DNA of 64,000 bases, taken from the NCBI GenBank assembly GCA_023653785.1, contig JAMKCH010071803.1, positions 62,001 to 126,000 on the forward strand. Direction: 5' to 3'. Each line of letters begins with the position of its first letter. Position 1 is the first letter of the stretch. The notes beneath the pieces are model-generated. The model had not been told where the DNA came from. It saw nothing but the letters and a program-made list of their open reading frames with translations, and made no database searches. The DNA comes from Ophioderma brevispina (taxonomy: Eukaryota; Echinodermata; Ophiuroidea; Amphilepidida; Ophiodermatidae). This document shows, piece after piece, positions 46,112 through 57,905 of this stretch. A program made the translations under genes and the position numbers.

Positions 46112-47270
46112 GGCATAATTAAGACCAGCGATAAAGTGAGCAAAAACGCAATTCTCATCCACTTTGGCCGCCATGAATGTCTGTCGGAATTGTTGATTTG
46201 CTTCAACTTCCATTAACGCAATATTTTCTAGCTTGAATAAACACAATGCCAGATCGGCCAAGGGTGATTTGCAAGTACTTTTGGCACTTTCTTAACAGTC
46301 ACACTCTTGGCTACTGACTTGTTATCCTGCACTTCCTTATCTTTGACAGAATTAGAATTTGTTTATTGGTCGTTTCATTTTCGCCATTTTTAGCGTCTTC
46401 TCATTTTTCCATTTCTCAACTTTGGAAGTTTCTCCCTTGGGGTTATCTTTATTTCACTCGGAAATCGTTACGATGTTCATGCTATTGAGTTTATTCACGT
46501 TATTTTAAGACTTTTTCCTAGGACTATGACAGGAGCAGCTTTCTGCTCCAACATATGCGCAGCTGGACAGCCAGAAATCTCTCATGAGATTTTGAAATAA
46601 AATGTACACAAGGACAGTGATTGCTCTGACAAAATGTCTTCGGGATGATTTCAAAAACCTTTTGATACCTCCTTGTATAAAGGTCATTAATTTCACTGGA
46701 ATTGGATGATTGATGCAGGCTCCACTACCCACATACTGACTTCACTGCACCTTATCCATTTGAAACAACATTTGACAAGTACCATCAAATCTGTGTCACA
46801 AATAGCTGAATTTCACACATGTAAACAACATGAATAAGTGACTCACACATATTTGCTTCAATGTTTTCTTTTTATTGTTGAAATAAAACATCATCAGTGC
46901 ATGGGATTATAGCAGCCTAACAAAATGGCTTCTCTCATAATACCAATGAAAGCTTAACTTAAATTTTATTACAATATTTACATATACTAAATAAAGTAAC
47001 ATATTTCTCTTGAATTTGTTAACTTCATAATTAGTGCATGATAGCTTCATAATTAGGGCGTGATACCTTATCAGAGTAGAATTGTATACTGTTCTGAAAT
47101 ATCCCACACGTTTAAGTTGTCAACCCAGTGATTTTATAATTTTTAAACCTGGTACTGTATAGCAAGTAAGTTTGTGTGAAATTAATTTTCACCACTTGGG
47201 TGATCTGCCAGTAAATTTAAAAGCCTGCAAAGAATATTATTGTCTCAGAGGATTTCTATCTTACAGTGTT
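46112..47270. other. No gene recognised
   Basis: AT-rich. A 94-residue minus frame (45977-46261) runs out of the MITE into this region and is not convincing. Nothing else supported. Confidence 0.4.
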
Positions 47271-47672
47271 GGTTTTGAAGTGTTACGTGCATCAAATTTG
47301 GTTAAATACTGTAATCTGCTTACAGATATGTTGGAATACAACATTAACATGTTTTAACACTTCTTTTTCCTTGTATTTTGCAATGGTTGATCAAGTATAA
47401 GTGCAAAGTGTCACAGTAGTTTGAAAGACACCAAAAACAGGACAAATTGGTGTTTTTGAAACTAACATGACACCTTTTACTAATACCTGGTCAACCATTG
47501 CAAAATATAAGGAAAAAGAAGTGTTAATATATAAGTGTTAACATATTAATGTTGTATTCCAACATGTCTGTATGCAAATTTATAGCAAACTACAGCATTT
47601 AATGAAATTTGGCACATAAATAGCACTGATTTGTTGTCTTTTTAATTTGAAACAAAAGTAACACTTGAAAGC
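47271..47672. repeat. Palindromic element, arms about 130 bp
   Basis: GATATGTTGGAATACAACATTAACATG, ACACTTCTTTTTCCTTGTATTTTGCAATGGTTGA (47320-47395) is mirrored at about 47490-47572. Outer parts TTTGAAGTGTTAC and GTAACACTTGAAA pair more loosely. The loop is about 90 bp. It is probably a foldback MITE; the termini and target site are not certain. Confidence 0.72.
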
Positions 47673-48065
47673 CAAAACTGCATGATAGTGGAGGATACGC
47701 CATCCTACATGTCTTTAATACAAACATGCCATTTGAAGTATTCTTTCATGTTCATTACAAAACAGAGCACAAATGCAAGAGTTGCTCTCATGTTTTAATC
47801 TTAACCCACATGGCCCACTTTTCTTGCCCAGTATTGTGGCCTTGCACATATATACACCTGGCACAAAAAGTATCTTGGCATGTTTTTTGATCAGTATTGT
47901 GCCAAAGTCAGGCCATTTTGAAAGTTTTCGAAATATACATTTTGTTGCCTATGTCTTGCTCTTTCATTTAATACCTTGCTTGTACAAAAGCGTGTAGAAA
48001 TGGCTGAGATAGAACGCCCGAAAGACGCAAACCCCCAAAACCAAAAGTTGCAGTTTGTTTGAAAT

Positions 48066-48211
48066 TTTATAAGTTGTGATTTTCTATGAACTGGACTTCA
48101 ATTTGAGCTTAGTTATTTCACACAGTGATGATTATATGGACAAGCATTATGTAAATGCAAAAAACACAATATGTTTGAAAATTCTTCATCGGGAAATCTC
48201 CAAGTTGGCCT
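48066..48211 (+). mobile_element. Half copy of the AGGCTGACTCAGAGAT MITE
   Basis: GTGATTTTCTATGAA, ATTTGAGCTTAGTTATTTCACACAGTGAT, GACAAGCATTATGTA and TCGGGAAATCTC..GGCCT followed by TTAA (48212-48215) match the right half of 36355-36720. The left half is absent. Confidence 0.7.
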
Positions 48212-48389
48212 TTAAGTTTCTCCTACGTTAGATGCAAAGACAGGCTGACAGAGCCCTTTTTCATGCTGCAGCCAGCAGAATTGCCAACAGCACTTTGTAC
48301 TAGGTAGAATTTGAATTTGATACCAGATAACTTTCACTTATCTTCTATAGGCACAAACCCTTACCATATGACTTTACAGTATGTCGCCA

Positions 48390-48890
48390 CTCCCACTCGT
48401 CATTTTGTCTGTTGGCCATTTTGTCCAAAACCAATTTGGTACATTACAACTTTGTCCACTGATCACTTCATTCTTTAAGCACTTTGTCAATTTTGCAGTT
48501 TGTCATATTGTCCTTTTGCCATTTTCTTCCCATTTTCATTTATACAGTTTTCCTTTGTCATTTCATCCTTTTCCTACTTTGTCCATTTACAACATAATCT
48601 TTTCTCAATTCATCCTTTTCAATTGCATTCCGTTCTGGTTCTTTCTAGTTCAGATTTAGATTGGGAATGTAGAGTTAAAGAGTATATGCAGGAAACTGGT
48701 AAAAGACTTCTGCTAGTTGATCCTTTACCATTTTCTTTACCATTCTGGTCAGTAGTACAGGCCAAAACTCAAAAATGGACCAACTGGTCGTTGGCCAAAA
48801 TGGAATTGGGACAAACTAGAAAAAACATAAAAATTAAAACAAGGACAAAGTGGTTAAAGGAGTGAAAGGCAAGTGAACCAACTGACAAAA
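48390..48890. repeat. Degenerate foldback of TTGTCC / GGACAAA words
   Basis: The left half repeats TTTGTCC, TTTTGTC and CATTTTGTCC (for example 48415-48430, 48452-48460, 48505-48515). The right half is the complementary style: GGCCAAAATGG, GGGACAAACTAG, AAGGACAAAGTGG. Frames of about 90-120 codons across it are compositional. It looks like an old inverted duplication of a short TTGTCC-type minisatellite. Confidence 0.5.
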
Positions 48891-49025
48891 CAGGCTGAGC
48901 CATTTTACCCCAAGCAAATTGTCTGTTTTATTTTTAGAACAATTTTAAGCAGTGATGACACAATTTTGACAACCGATATGTAGGGACACATTTTTTAGCC
49001 TAACCAAGCCCACAAAAACAACCTC

Positions 49026-49210
49026 TTATACTTCGTCCGGCCTGAACTAAGGAGTGACGTCAGAGCTTTCACGCAGTCTTAAGCGTGCGAATCGCAGCAA
49101 GCTGCAGCTGTAATCGCGAGCGTACAAAGTGGGCGTGCGCAATACGCATGGCACAATAACTGCGCGAAAGCTATGACATCACTCCTTAGTTAAGGCCGGA
49201 TGAAGTATAA
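49026..49210. mobile_element. Foldback MITE with TTATACTTCGTCCGG termini
   Basis: TTATACTTCGTCCGGCC..GAACTAAGGAGTGACGTCAG at the left is mirrored by CTATGACATCACTCCTTAGT..GGCCGGATGAAGTATAA at the right, giving arms of about 54 bp in a 185-bp element. The centre contains CTGCAGCTGTAATCGCGAG. A diverged relative is at 23841-23995. It is non-coding. TA could be the target, but this is not proven. Confidence 0.8.
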
Positions 49211-49401
49211 TCACTGAGTGGCAATGGTTCATGATCAATTGACTGTTATTATATAGTTGTAATAAGCAGTAGGTGTATGAGTTTTATTCCGTAAAACTAC
49301 TGATTCAAGTATCGCAAAAAATGCCTTTCTGCCAGATTAGTTTGCATAGCATTGTATATTAGATTGAGACTAGCCTTGTTCAAAAGGCTATATCAACTTA
49401 A

Positions 49402-49759
49402 AGGGGCATTCGTGATCCACAGCCTCATCCCTCCGACTTACCTAAAAAATTTTGAGATTTTTATATCATACAGATTAGACTTCAATAGATTTCTTACCTT
49501 GTATTTGGCTACAGAAATTTCTTAAAAGAGAGAAAAAGGGTGATTTTGATTTGCTTATATTTCAATGTAAAACATAGGCTGAATTTTGTATTTGCTCCTA
49601 TATAAAATTAGAAATTCACAATTTTTGTACCAAAGAAATATTTCTTAGCTTAATCCTTTCAGATGGGGATATTTTTGATGGAAAGCTTTACTTCAGGGCA
49701 AAAATCAGTACTTAAATTTTTTTAGGGACACCTGATATGTGAAATCTCTCGTTGCACCT
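49402..49759. mobile_element. TTAA-flanked MITE, AGGGGCATTCGTGATCC family
   Basis: TTAA (49398-49401) precedes AGGGGCATTCGTGATCCACA, and the right end AATCTCTCGTTGCACCT precedes TTAA (49760-49763). The TIRs match imperfectly (AGG-GCA--CG-GA). The left-end blocks also occur at 4040-4146. It is 358 bp, non-coding. Confidence 0.78.
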
Positions 49760-49778
49760 TTAATTGGTTCACACATCT

Positions 49779-49889
49779 GATACAAATGTCACAGATCATA
49801 TTAGGCAGAAATTGTGATACAAATGTCACAGATCATATTAGGCAGAAATTGTGATACAAATGTCACAGATCATATTAGGCAGAAATTGT
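49779..49889 (+). repeat. 37-bp tandem repeat, three copies
   Basis: GATACAAATGTCACAGATCA..TTAGGCAGAAATTGT starts at 49779, 49816 and 49853, with essentially identical copies. The array is recent or conserved and ends at the start of unique DNA. Confidence 0.92.
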
Positions 49890-49960
49890 GCAAGTGGAGC
49901 ATATTCCCCCTCAGTAAAACTAAAGAACTAGCAATACCATGGCAAGAATTCATTCTATCA

Positions 49961-51097
49961 AGCACCCAATTTGAGGTCTCCAATTTCACCTGGCCTATGT
50001 TTCATGCTTCCACTAGCAAGTTCCATAAGTTTAACTCAGGCAGTCACCCTGTGCAGCACATCCACTGCACCTGACCACAACAGGTATTTGTGGTTTTATA
50101 CCTAGACTAGTAGGCTCCTGGATCCAGTGTGCACAACAGACCACCAGGGAGTGTACCAATTTATTTAATCTTTCTCTAGGCAGGGTATTTTTTTTTTTTT
50201 TTTTTTTTTCCACCATGATTTTCACCGTGCCGTTTTCACAGCAGCAAAAGTGTTCGCCATTTTACATTCCCAGCTAGCTGTAAGCCTGCATCAGGGATCC
50301 TGGCTGTATTCGCCCCGGTATTCGCTTTGTTTTTAATCGGTTACCAAAACCCAATAATTGAATGGTTATTGATCAGTTCCAATAAACTCGTATTCTATAC
50401 TTCATAAACTTCGAAGTACAACGTAAATTAATCGATGCGCTGCGCAGCATTATCGCGCCTTACTACAAAACGCGCTTATACACTCCTAGGCGCAGTCTAA
50501 ATCGCTCGCGTTGAAGACACAGCGCGTGATGTAAGAACAAAACAAATCTCTTACACTGATACACGAAATACTGGTCACATAAGTCGACAAATATCAGGAA
50601 TTCCTTGTGAGACTGGTGTGGGAGTTTATTGATTACTTTGTACTTCTAGGTTTACAGAGTATAGGAACTATTTTAAGCGAACGATGACATCATCATTGAC
50701 CAATCAACGATCGCAATATTTTCGGAAGAAATATCCCGAAAAACAATGAGCAACAAAGAAAAGGAAATATTTGCGAAAAGGCTTTGATTACGACTGAACT
50801 TTGAGCGGTCCAGAGAGGGGCGGACTCCGCACAAATTAAATAAATAATCAAAGCCTTGATAAAAGGCTAGCACCCAATTTGAGGTCTCCAATTTCACCTG
50901 GCCTATGTTTCATGCTTCCACTAGCAAGTTCCACAAGTTTAACTCAGGCAGTCACCCTGTGTAGCACATCCACTGCACTTGACCACAGGTCAGGTATTTG
51001 TGGTTTTATACCTAGACTAGTAGGCTCCTGGATCCAGTGTGCACAACAGACCACCAGGGAGTGTACCAATTTATTTAATCTTTCTCTAGGCAGGGTA
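49961..51097. repeat. Direct repeats of about 228 bp flanking a 681-bp insertion ending in poly-T
   Basis: Block 49961-50187 and block 50869-51097 are nearly identical. They differ at a few sites only, for example CCATAAG/CCACAAG, GTGCAGC/GTGTAGC and a small length change after CTGACCACA. Between them lies 50188-50868, which starts with T22 (poly-A on the minus strand). The arrangement fits a minus-strand retro-insertion with an unusually long target-site duplication, or a tandem duplication later split by an insertion. The insert body shows no coding motif. Confidence 0.75.
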
Positions 51098-52344
51098 ACC
51101 CCTTCAATGCTAAAGCACTGATTTCACACAATGTTCAAAATAATTGAGAATAATACAATACACTGAAAATAGATAACAAGTTTGTCAGTTCTTAGCAGAC
51201 ACCCTTGATCAAGGCTAGATTGAGACTAGATATAAAAAGTTACTGGTTCAAATCCTTGTGAAACCTTTCTTCGAATTAATCAGTCTCAGTATTTTTAGAG
51301 TAAGAGAAGTTAGAATCAACTACAAAATGGGCGTAATAAAACCCATCAGTATATGGGGTATACCATGGTTGGTTATGCTAAAAAATAACGCTGCAGGGAC
51401 TTGCAATAAGAGTTTCTACACCTGTTGAAAGTCAGAAAAATCCACTGCAGGAATCCTGTCATATAGACCTAAAATATTTCATGATTTCTATGTTACAGTA
51501 CCCTACAGTGCCCTTCTTCATAGATATCTGTGCAAAACTAGATTAATATAAAACTCATATTTGACTGCAATGAAATTTTAGGAAATGTACACAGAATGTA
51601 GCTATACAATAAATAATTTAAATCGGTTGTCAAAACTATGTTGCGATTGGATGTTTTTTATTCATGTTTTTGTCATAATAAATGAGATTTTCACACAGCT
51701 GTGAAGCATGTAGGGTATTATAATTAAACAAGCTACGCACACACATAATACCGATATAATGAGTTCATTTTCTTCAAAATATACATACCTGTAGCTGGAT
51801 AAGTGACTGTTAAATATTGCACAAGGAATTTTGATTTTATAAGTTACATTAATATACAAGATAATAAAATAATCTGCCAACTGCTTTCTATTTATATCAA
51901 ATGAACATATGTACATCTTATTACAAGATTTGGGTAGCTAGCTGTGTTAATTATCAAGCACGGTGATTGTACATGGTAAAAATAATGGGTCAAAGCATTT
52001 AGCCAGCATGCCAATGTGAATACCTTTTATTTTACTTGTTGTAGTTGCTTTGTTGTCTTGTTTTGTTATTTTTTGTCTTTGTGTTGGTAAAAAAAATTTT
52101 TTTTAATTGTGGATGAAAATAATGGGTCGGGCGGCAGAATATTTTTTTTATTTTGTGCTAATTTGCATAAAAACTTTCGAGTCGGCAGGATTTTTTAGGG
52201 TCGGTCGGGTTACGCCAAACGAACATTTTTTTTATGCCTAGCTAAGAAACAAGTTGACAGATCTGAATAGACCCCTTCTCACACAGTGTGTTGTGATCAG
52301 ATTACTTAGGTGCAGCTGGGATGAATATACTTAAAAAGATGGAT
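51098..52344. other. No gene recognised; a GGGTCGG-type interspersed repeat at the right
   Basis: Around 51980-52240, AATAATGGGTC occurs twice, followed by GGGCGGCAGAATATTTTTTT and AGGGTCGGTCGGGTTACGCC. This looks like a common interspersed repeat of marine animals, but its class is unknown to me. The rest is AT-rich without features. Confidence 0.4.
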
Positions 52345-53050
52345 AGGCACACCACACCATTTACGCTTCCATAGCATCTCTAGTGCTGGGACACAGCGCC
52401 ACCTATTCCGTATCCTCATCGCTAATTGGCCGGCAATTCTTAGACATGCGCTACATCATGGGACTCCCTAGCAGCCAAACGCTGTGTTAAAGGCTCTGCA
52501 ATTAGCTTGAACAAGGAATGAAAAAATGGTTTTGCGGTACCTTGGATATCGCGAAATCAACGAATCAGGTGGTCAATCTGATGTTAGAAACGGGTTCTTG
52601 ACAAAAAAGACCCCTTAGCTCACTAGTTTTTGTAAGCCTGACGTGTGGCATGACTTGACAGCAGCAATCGAGAATTGAGCCAGCTGATAAGAGCTGATAA
52701 GGGTAAGAAAAAATGCTTGTATGGATCGTATTTTTCACGTTTTTTCGTCTTTTTCCAAAAATAAACCTATATTATAACTAGTCAGCTAACTAGACAATTT
52801 AGTTAGGAATATTTTTGGTGCGTAAATCGTTACGATAGGCCAAGTATTTTGCGCAATCTCCAGTGTACCGCGATGTACAAAAAATCCGAATCAACGCTAT
52901 CCGACACTGTGTGTACGTGGAGTTTCCCACGCTTAGCCGATTACGATGTGGTTGATAACTCCCTAGCACAGTGAAGATTTGCCAAGGTTTGCCAAGATTC
53001 AACAATGGCCGGCGCTGTGTGCCAAGACGACACGTAAATGGTGTGACACG
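52345..53050. mobile_element. Inverted-repeat element with CACACCATTTACG ends
   Basis: CACACCACACCATTTACGC near 52349 is mirrored by CGTAAATGGTGTGACACG ending about 53050, and GGGACACAGCGCC is mirrored by GGCGCTGTGTGCC. Arms are roughly 45-60 bp, element about 700 bp. No transposase is visible. Target site unknown. Confidence 0.6.
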
Positions 53051-53058
53051 AGTACACT

Positions 53059-53460
53059 GTTCAGGTGTGCCTCGGCCTGATGTTTACAAAAAGAAAATTA
53101 ACCATTTTCAGGAAAACCGAATTTAATTTCTCAAACTTAATGCCAAAACTGCACCGGAAATACAAAGAAAATGAATAATCAACTTTTAAAGTTATATCAT
53201 CAATTTTGTACGACAAAAGTAGGTGTACAGGTTTCCGAATTCGGAAGCCTTTAAGAAATTTCTCATTTTTGAATAGTAACTGCTAATTTATAGCTTCGAT
53301 TTCTTGAAATTCCTGTGTTACATAGAGAAAAAAATGGGTAAAGCAGCATGAGGAAAATAGTAAGCAATAAGTATACACCAACATATAAAATTTAACATGC
53401 ATTATAAACATGTAGTTTTGAGAACAAAGTTATGATACACTAGCCGAGGCACACATGAAC
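53059..53460. mobile_element. Inverted-repeat MITE with GTTCAGGTGTGCCTCGGC ends
   Basis: GTTCAGGTGTGCCTCGGCC at the left and GCCGAGGCACACATGAAC at the right form about 18 bp of near-perfect TIR around 402 bp of AT-rich DNA. It directly follows the preceding inverted-repeat element. Target duplication not found. Confidence 0.65.
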
Positions 53461-54107
53461 ATAAATTAACACAGAGTGAATAGGGGATTTCATATCCCTC
53501 TTAGTATATTAGTCTCAGGGTGTAGCGAAAAAGGGGCTAATTGACACCTCACATTTTTCCTTTCGGCAAAATTGTCTTTAATTTACTGCTCTGCCAAAAA
53601 AGTAACTTATTGCATCCCAAAAAGATGACATTTTCTTGGTTAGTAATATTTCCATTTGTTTGTTATGCTAGTTGGAATGATAGGTCTTGTGAATTGGTAC
53701 ACCACCCCTTCAGATTTTGACGGCAAGTTACCATATAATCGCTGTCAGTATTTCTCTTGCCTGAGAAATTCTGGCAGCGATTTTAGCATTTTCTGACAAG
53801 CTGGGTGAGCCAAAACCCAAAAGAGGAATTATGGGTATATCTTAAGGAAATGCCCATTTTAAACAAGAATTGTCCAATGCATAATGAACATGAACCCCAC
53901 AACTAGGTCATTAAATTCTAGTTAAATCCCTGCAGGTTTGTTCCTCCCCAAAAAGGCAATAGCAATTAATTTAAAATCATGGTGTTTTTTTTTGAGAAAT
54001 TTATATTCTTTGACTATTCAACTTTTAACATAAACAGCATAAAATTTCAATTTTCACAAATATGAGCCCCTTGCCAACACTAAAGCAATCATCACTTTAC
54101 AATTTAA

Positions 54108-54465
54108 AGGCACTATCAGTGATTGCTAAATCACAAAATAAAAAAAAAAACATCAACAATCCGATTGTTTTCATTTCTTTAACAGTATAGATAGGCTAAC
54201 ATACCTTAAGTTATAAGACAAAAAGCAACATAATAAGGAGAAAACCAGATTTTTAGTCATACTATCCATACGGACACTGAACTACAACATGTTATTGAAT
54301 AAAGATTCATATCTTTAAACACTGCTAGTTTCTTTATTTTCTGTCAATTCTTTAGTTGCAAAAAATAACTTATGATAATTCTAACAGGCTTATCCTTCAC
54401 TTTGAAGCCGTTACCGCAAATTTCAAATATTTTTACTCTTTCAGATTGGATCACTGATAGTGTCT
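54108..54465. mobile_element. TTAA-flanked MITE with AGGCACTATCAGTGAT termini
   Basis: TTAA (54104-54107) precedes AGGCACTATCAGTGATTG, and ATCACTGATAGTGTCT precedes TTAA (54466-54469), with one TIR mismatch. It is 358 bp and non-coding; the 65-residue minus frame inside is accidental. It shares its terminus with the element ending at 38072. Confidence 0.85.
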
Positions 54466-54529
54466 TTAAGTCATTCTTCCCCAACAAAAATGTACTACTC
54501 ATACTTACAACAGCAAACATGAATAATTT

Positions 54530-54740
54530 GATAGCAACCATGTCACACGGAGTTCGACAAAATTGGGTTTATAGTTTATTGGCAGACATCGACCGATGCT
54601 AATCTTTTGAGCATATTTTGCTTGCCAAATGCAGGAACATACGCATTGCATAAAAGTATAATTCGAAAGGCTAACATCGGCCAACGTCTGCCGACGAACT
54701 ACGACCCCACCATTATGACCATGCAACACGACCATCTACT
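54530..54740. repeat. Small foldback, arms about 35 bp
   Basis: TTGGCAGACATCGACCGATGCTAATC at about 54580 is mirrored by GGCTAACATCGGCCAACGTCTGCC at about 54668-54692, with looser pairing outside (GGGTTTATAGTTTA / GAACTACGACCCC). It is probably a MITE remnant. Confidence 0.55.
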
Positions 54741-56384
54741 GATGGTTTTAGATACATCTAATAGGCACTTGCCCTGTTCACATTATTTTGTACGAATTCT
54801 ATTATGATAGAAAATTAATTTTGACCCAACCAGAAATCATAGTGAGTAGAATGTGGTATGCTGCAAAAAGGCCTAATTCAGGGTCTGGAATTCATCATTA
54901 AATACAAATCTAGGGGGCCTCAAATCAATTTACTACTGCTGTGCTTTTTTTTTTGGTAACAATACACACATAGATAGTGTAAAGAATGAGGTAATTGGGG
55001 AGTTAGGGCCTATGGGTTATGTACATCTTCTCGTTAGCAAGGAATTTTAGGTATGTATTCTTGTGTAACTGCTCCCCTGATCTACTACAGTAATTACTTG
55101 TATATAAGCCGCACCTCTTACAAATCACATTAAACTTTGATAGAGGTTCTTTCACCTCACTCATACATACCCACACTATAACAAAGGGTGTTAGTTCCCG
55201 TATTATTCAACATTCAGATCAATCCGACCTCAAAGTACTTGTGCTATTCAAGTGTGACCCATACTTTTTTTATGCATACATAATCCAACATGCATGTCGT
55301 TCTTTTAGATTTTGAAGACTCCATAATTTGGAATGGACTTTGCTATTCCCGGCAAGATGCCGCTAATCCGAAGGGGAAGACCTCTATCTTAGCCAATGAT
55401 GCACTATCGCACTTTCTCTTGGTCAGAAAACAGTTGCAGGATTTGTCAATGTTGCATACAGCAGCATAACCGTAAACTAAATTCTGTACCAAGATTAAAG
55501 GTATAAAGTTGATCTGATGAGCTTTGCAATTGTAGGAATATTGTCATTGATACAACTCTGTACATTTTCTCTTGCAGATGGTCAGGGCAAGCAATTGTGT
55601 TTAAAGTGTATTTAGTACTTTTGTTCTTAACATCTAAACCACACTGCTAGATAAGCTGCAGGCGCATAGTTTAAGCTTTGACCATCATATTATTGTGGTT
55701 GAACTATATTACAACAAAAAGTTCGTTCAAAGTGACATTGGTGATCACTTTAAGGAGAATCCAACAAAGCAAATATTACTACACAATACCAATTGAACCC
55801 CCATAATACAATCACTTCCACACATTCATATTCCCCACTCATGACCTGTTTACACCTGTGCTGAGGTGTTTTAATCCACCAACCATCTTTACCATTTCTA
55901 TAGAATCAACATAACAATGGTAATGTGAAGGTCAACCGTGAGCTTCCAAAATCTGCCAGAAAGTATGCCAAGTACAAAGTTAATCAGTAGCGGTAAGAAT
56001 TGTGAATTTCGGATTGTGAAGAGGCCATGTTCGTTGCTTGATTGCAATCAATGCTGTTTTCAGCAGTCAGTACAAATAAGGTATACTTAGTTTTTCATGG
56101 AACTATCGGCCCACATCATCATCCAATTCCTTTCAACTAAGCGGAAGTAACTGTACTTTGGGTTAATTCATTAAATTTGAATATTTGATGGATTCTTTTA
56201 ACTGGAGAAAACTATATGAGACTACCTAAATCCCAGATTAAAATGCAATCTTTATTGTCTCCATGAAACAAAATGGAAGAACCACTTCATATAGTTGGCA
56301 ACATTTTTTCCCAACTTTGGTACAGTAATTATACAACAACACCCTTTTAAAAATTTCGATTCAGACTTTGCATAAAATTATTAA
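54741..56384. other. No gene recognised
   Basis: AT-rich sequence without long frames, inverted repeats or RNA-like elements I can support. Confidence 0.4.
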
Positions 56385-57905
56385 AGTACACCTCATGAAT
56401 AGAGTCATGCTATTTCATTGGCCGATTCCCTCTTACAAGAACCTATTTTCCCCTAGGGAAATAGTATACAAATGTTGATTTGGATGCTATGAGGGGCATG
56501 GGTAAATTATAGGCCCAAGTGACCTCGAAACCATACTATGCCCCGACACGAGGCGTAAGCCGAGGGGCATAGTATGGTTTCGAGATCACCGAGGCCTATG
56601 TTTCAACCATGCTTCCAATAAACGCCAAGTTCAATATTTGTTTTATATACCGACTATATAGATTTTTTGGGAAAGAATTTTGTATTCTGCCACAGTCTAC
56701 GAATTCGGCAATGTTAACGGAATAAACGCAGTCCAGTCCGAATTTTTAAGTGGTGGCGAATACTACATTCCATCCCGTTTTTGTCCATAACAACGGCCTA
56801 TAATATCATGTGTAGCTCATGAGCTGTAGGCCATGTTTTTCATGGGCGTGCCCTGCCTGGTTTAACAATTTTGTGTAAACTTGGTCCAAAATTGTCAAGA
56901 ATTAGCAATCGCAATCAACCTTTCTTGTGTTGAGGAAGTGATGTTGGCGTCCAAACGGATCGCCGTAATCGACTTTTGCCATTTTTTTGTCGGCAAAATG
57001 CATACAATTTTCCTTGAAGCTCCGAAGCCGCAATTCAGCAACTTTTACAACTCCGTCTTTCAAGCATTTTCCTAACACGATGAAAACACACACATCACCG
57101 ATCTAAATGTGATAATTCCAACTTATATTTATGTTACAATCACCTATAAACACAATGTTGTTCTTGATTTATGCAGAAATCTTGGACTACCGGTGCTATC
57201 AACGGTCGAAAAAATCGTTTGTAGCGACCCGTCAAACATGAGTGCCGATGCCTGGGCGCAGCCATTTTATAATAAAATTTCAAAAAGCAAGCGGACGCCG
57301 GGCGAGGCGCGATGACAGATCGCTGTCAAACAACATCAGAGGGGATAGGTTTCAAGTACGAGCAGTAACAACCACCTCAAAGCATGAATAGGACTAATGA
57401 TGATGCGATTCAGCCATTCCCTTGCTATTGTTTGTATCAGACTTACACTACAACACAGGACCTCCCCACATACGAGTAAACAAATACGGTTTGCTTGTAT
57501 TCATCTCTTACACCAGCTTCAATTGTACACTATAATACGGATGGATATATGGTCCGTACAGCAGTCATCTATGGTTGGGAGAGGTGGCCCGGGTATAGGT
57601 CATGAATGGATGCCCGATCTCCCGGGAATAGTCATTTTTGGTTCCAATTCTTGAAGTAGTTATTTTGCCTCCATCTTTTTACAACAATAAGATGACAATG
57701 ATCTATATATGAGGTATATAATTTGGACTGTTTCCAGAAACATTGGCCCCATAGTTGCAGTGAATTGTAATAAAACAAATAAGACATGGTCTAATATCAG
57801 GAAATAGGTACACTATTTTCCATGGTACTGGATATATACAATAATCTATCACCCCTCACCCAGGAAATAGTGTGCTGTGTGCCCTATTTCCCTCTAACAT
57901 GTGTA
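56385..57905. mobile_element. Long member of the CTAGGGAAATAG repeat family, with inner hairpin
   Basis: The left edge, ACACCTCATGAATA..CATGCTATTTCATTGGCCGATTCC..CCTAGGGAAATAG, matches 62615-62698. The right edge, GTGAATTGTAATAAAACAAA..ATTTTCCATGGTACTGG..TGTGCCCTATTTCCCTCTA, matches 62730-62880. Between them lie 1.2 kb absent from the short copy. That part includes a hairpin at 56525-56583 (TCGAAACCATACTATGCCCC and complement) and frames at 56881-57315 that I do not recognise. So either the 62.6-kb copy is a deletion derivative, or this copy carries insertions. Confidence 0.6.

Noticed and set aside
48381..48865. Hydrophobic 92- and 121-residue frames as a membrane protein
   Set aside because: Phe/Leu-rich translation comes from TTGTCC and TTTC words; no start context or family match.
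49961..51097. LTR retrotransposon with 228-bp LTRs
   Set aside because: The blocks do not start TG and end CA, there is no primer-binding site or polypurine tract that I can see, and the insert begins with poly-T.
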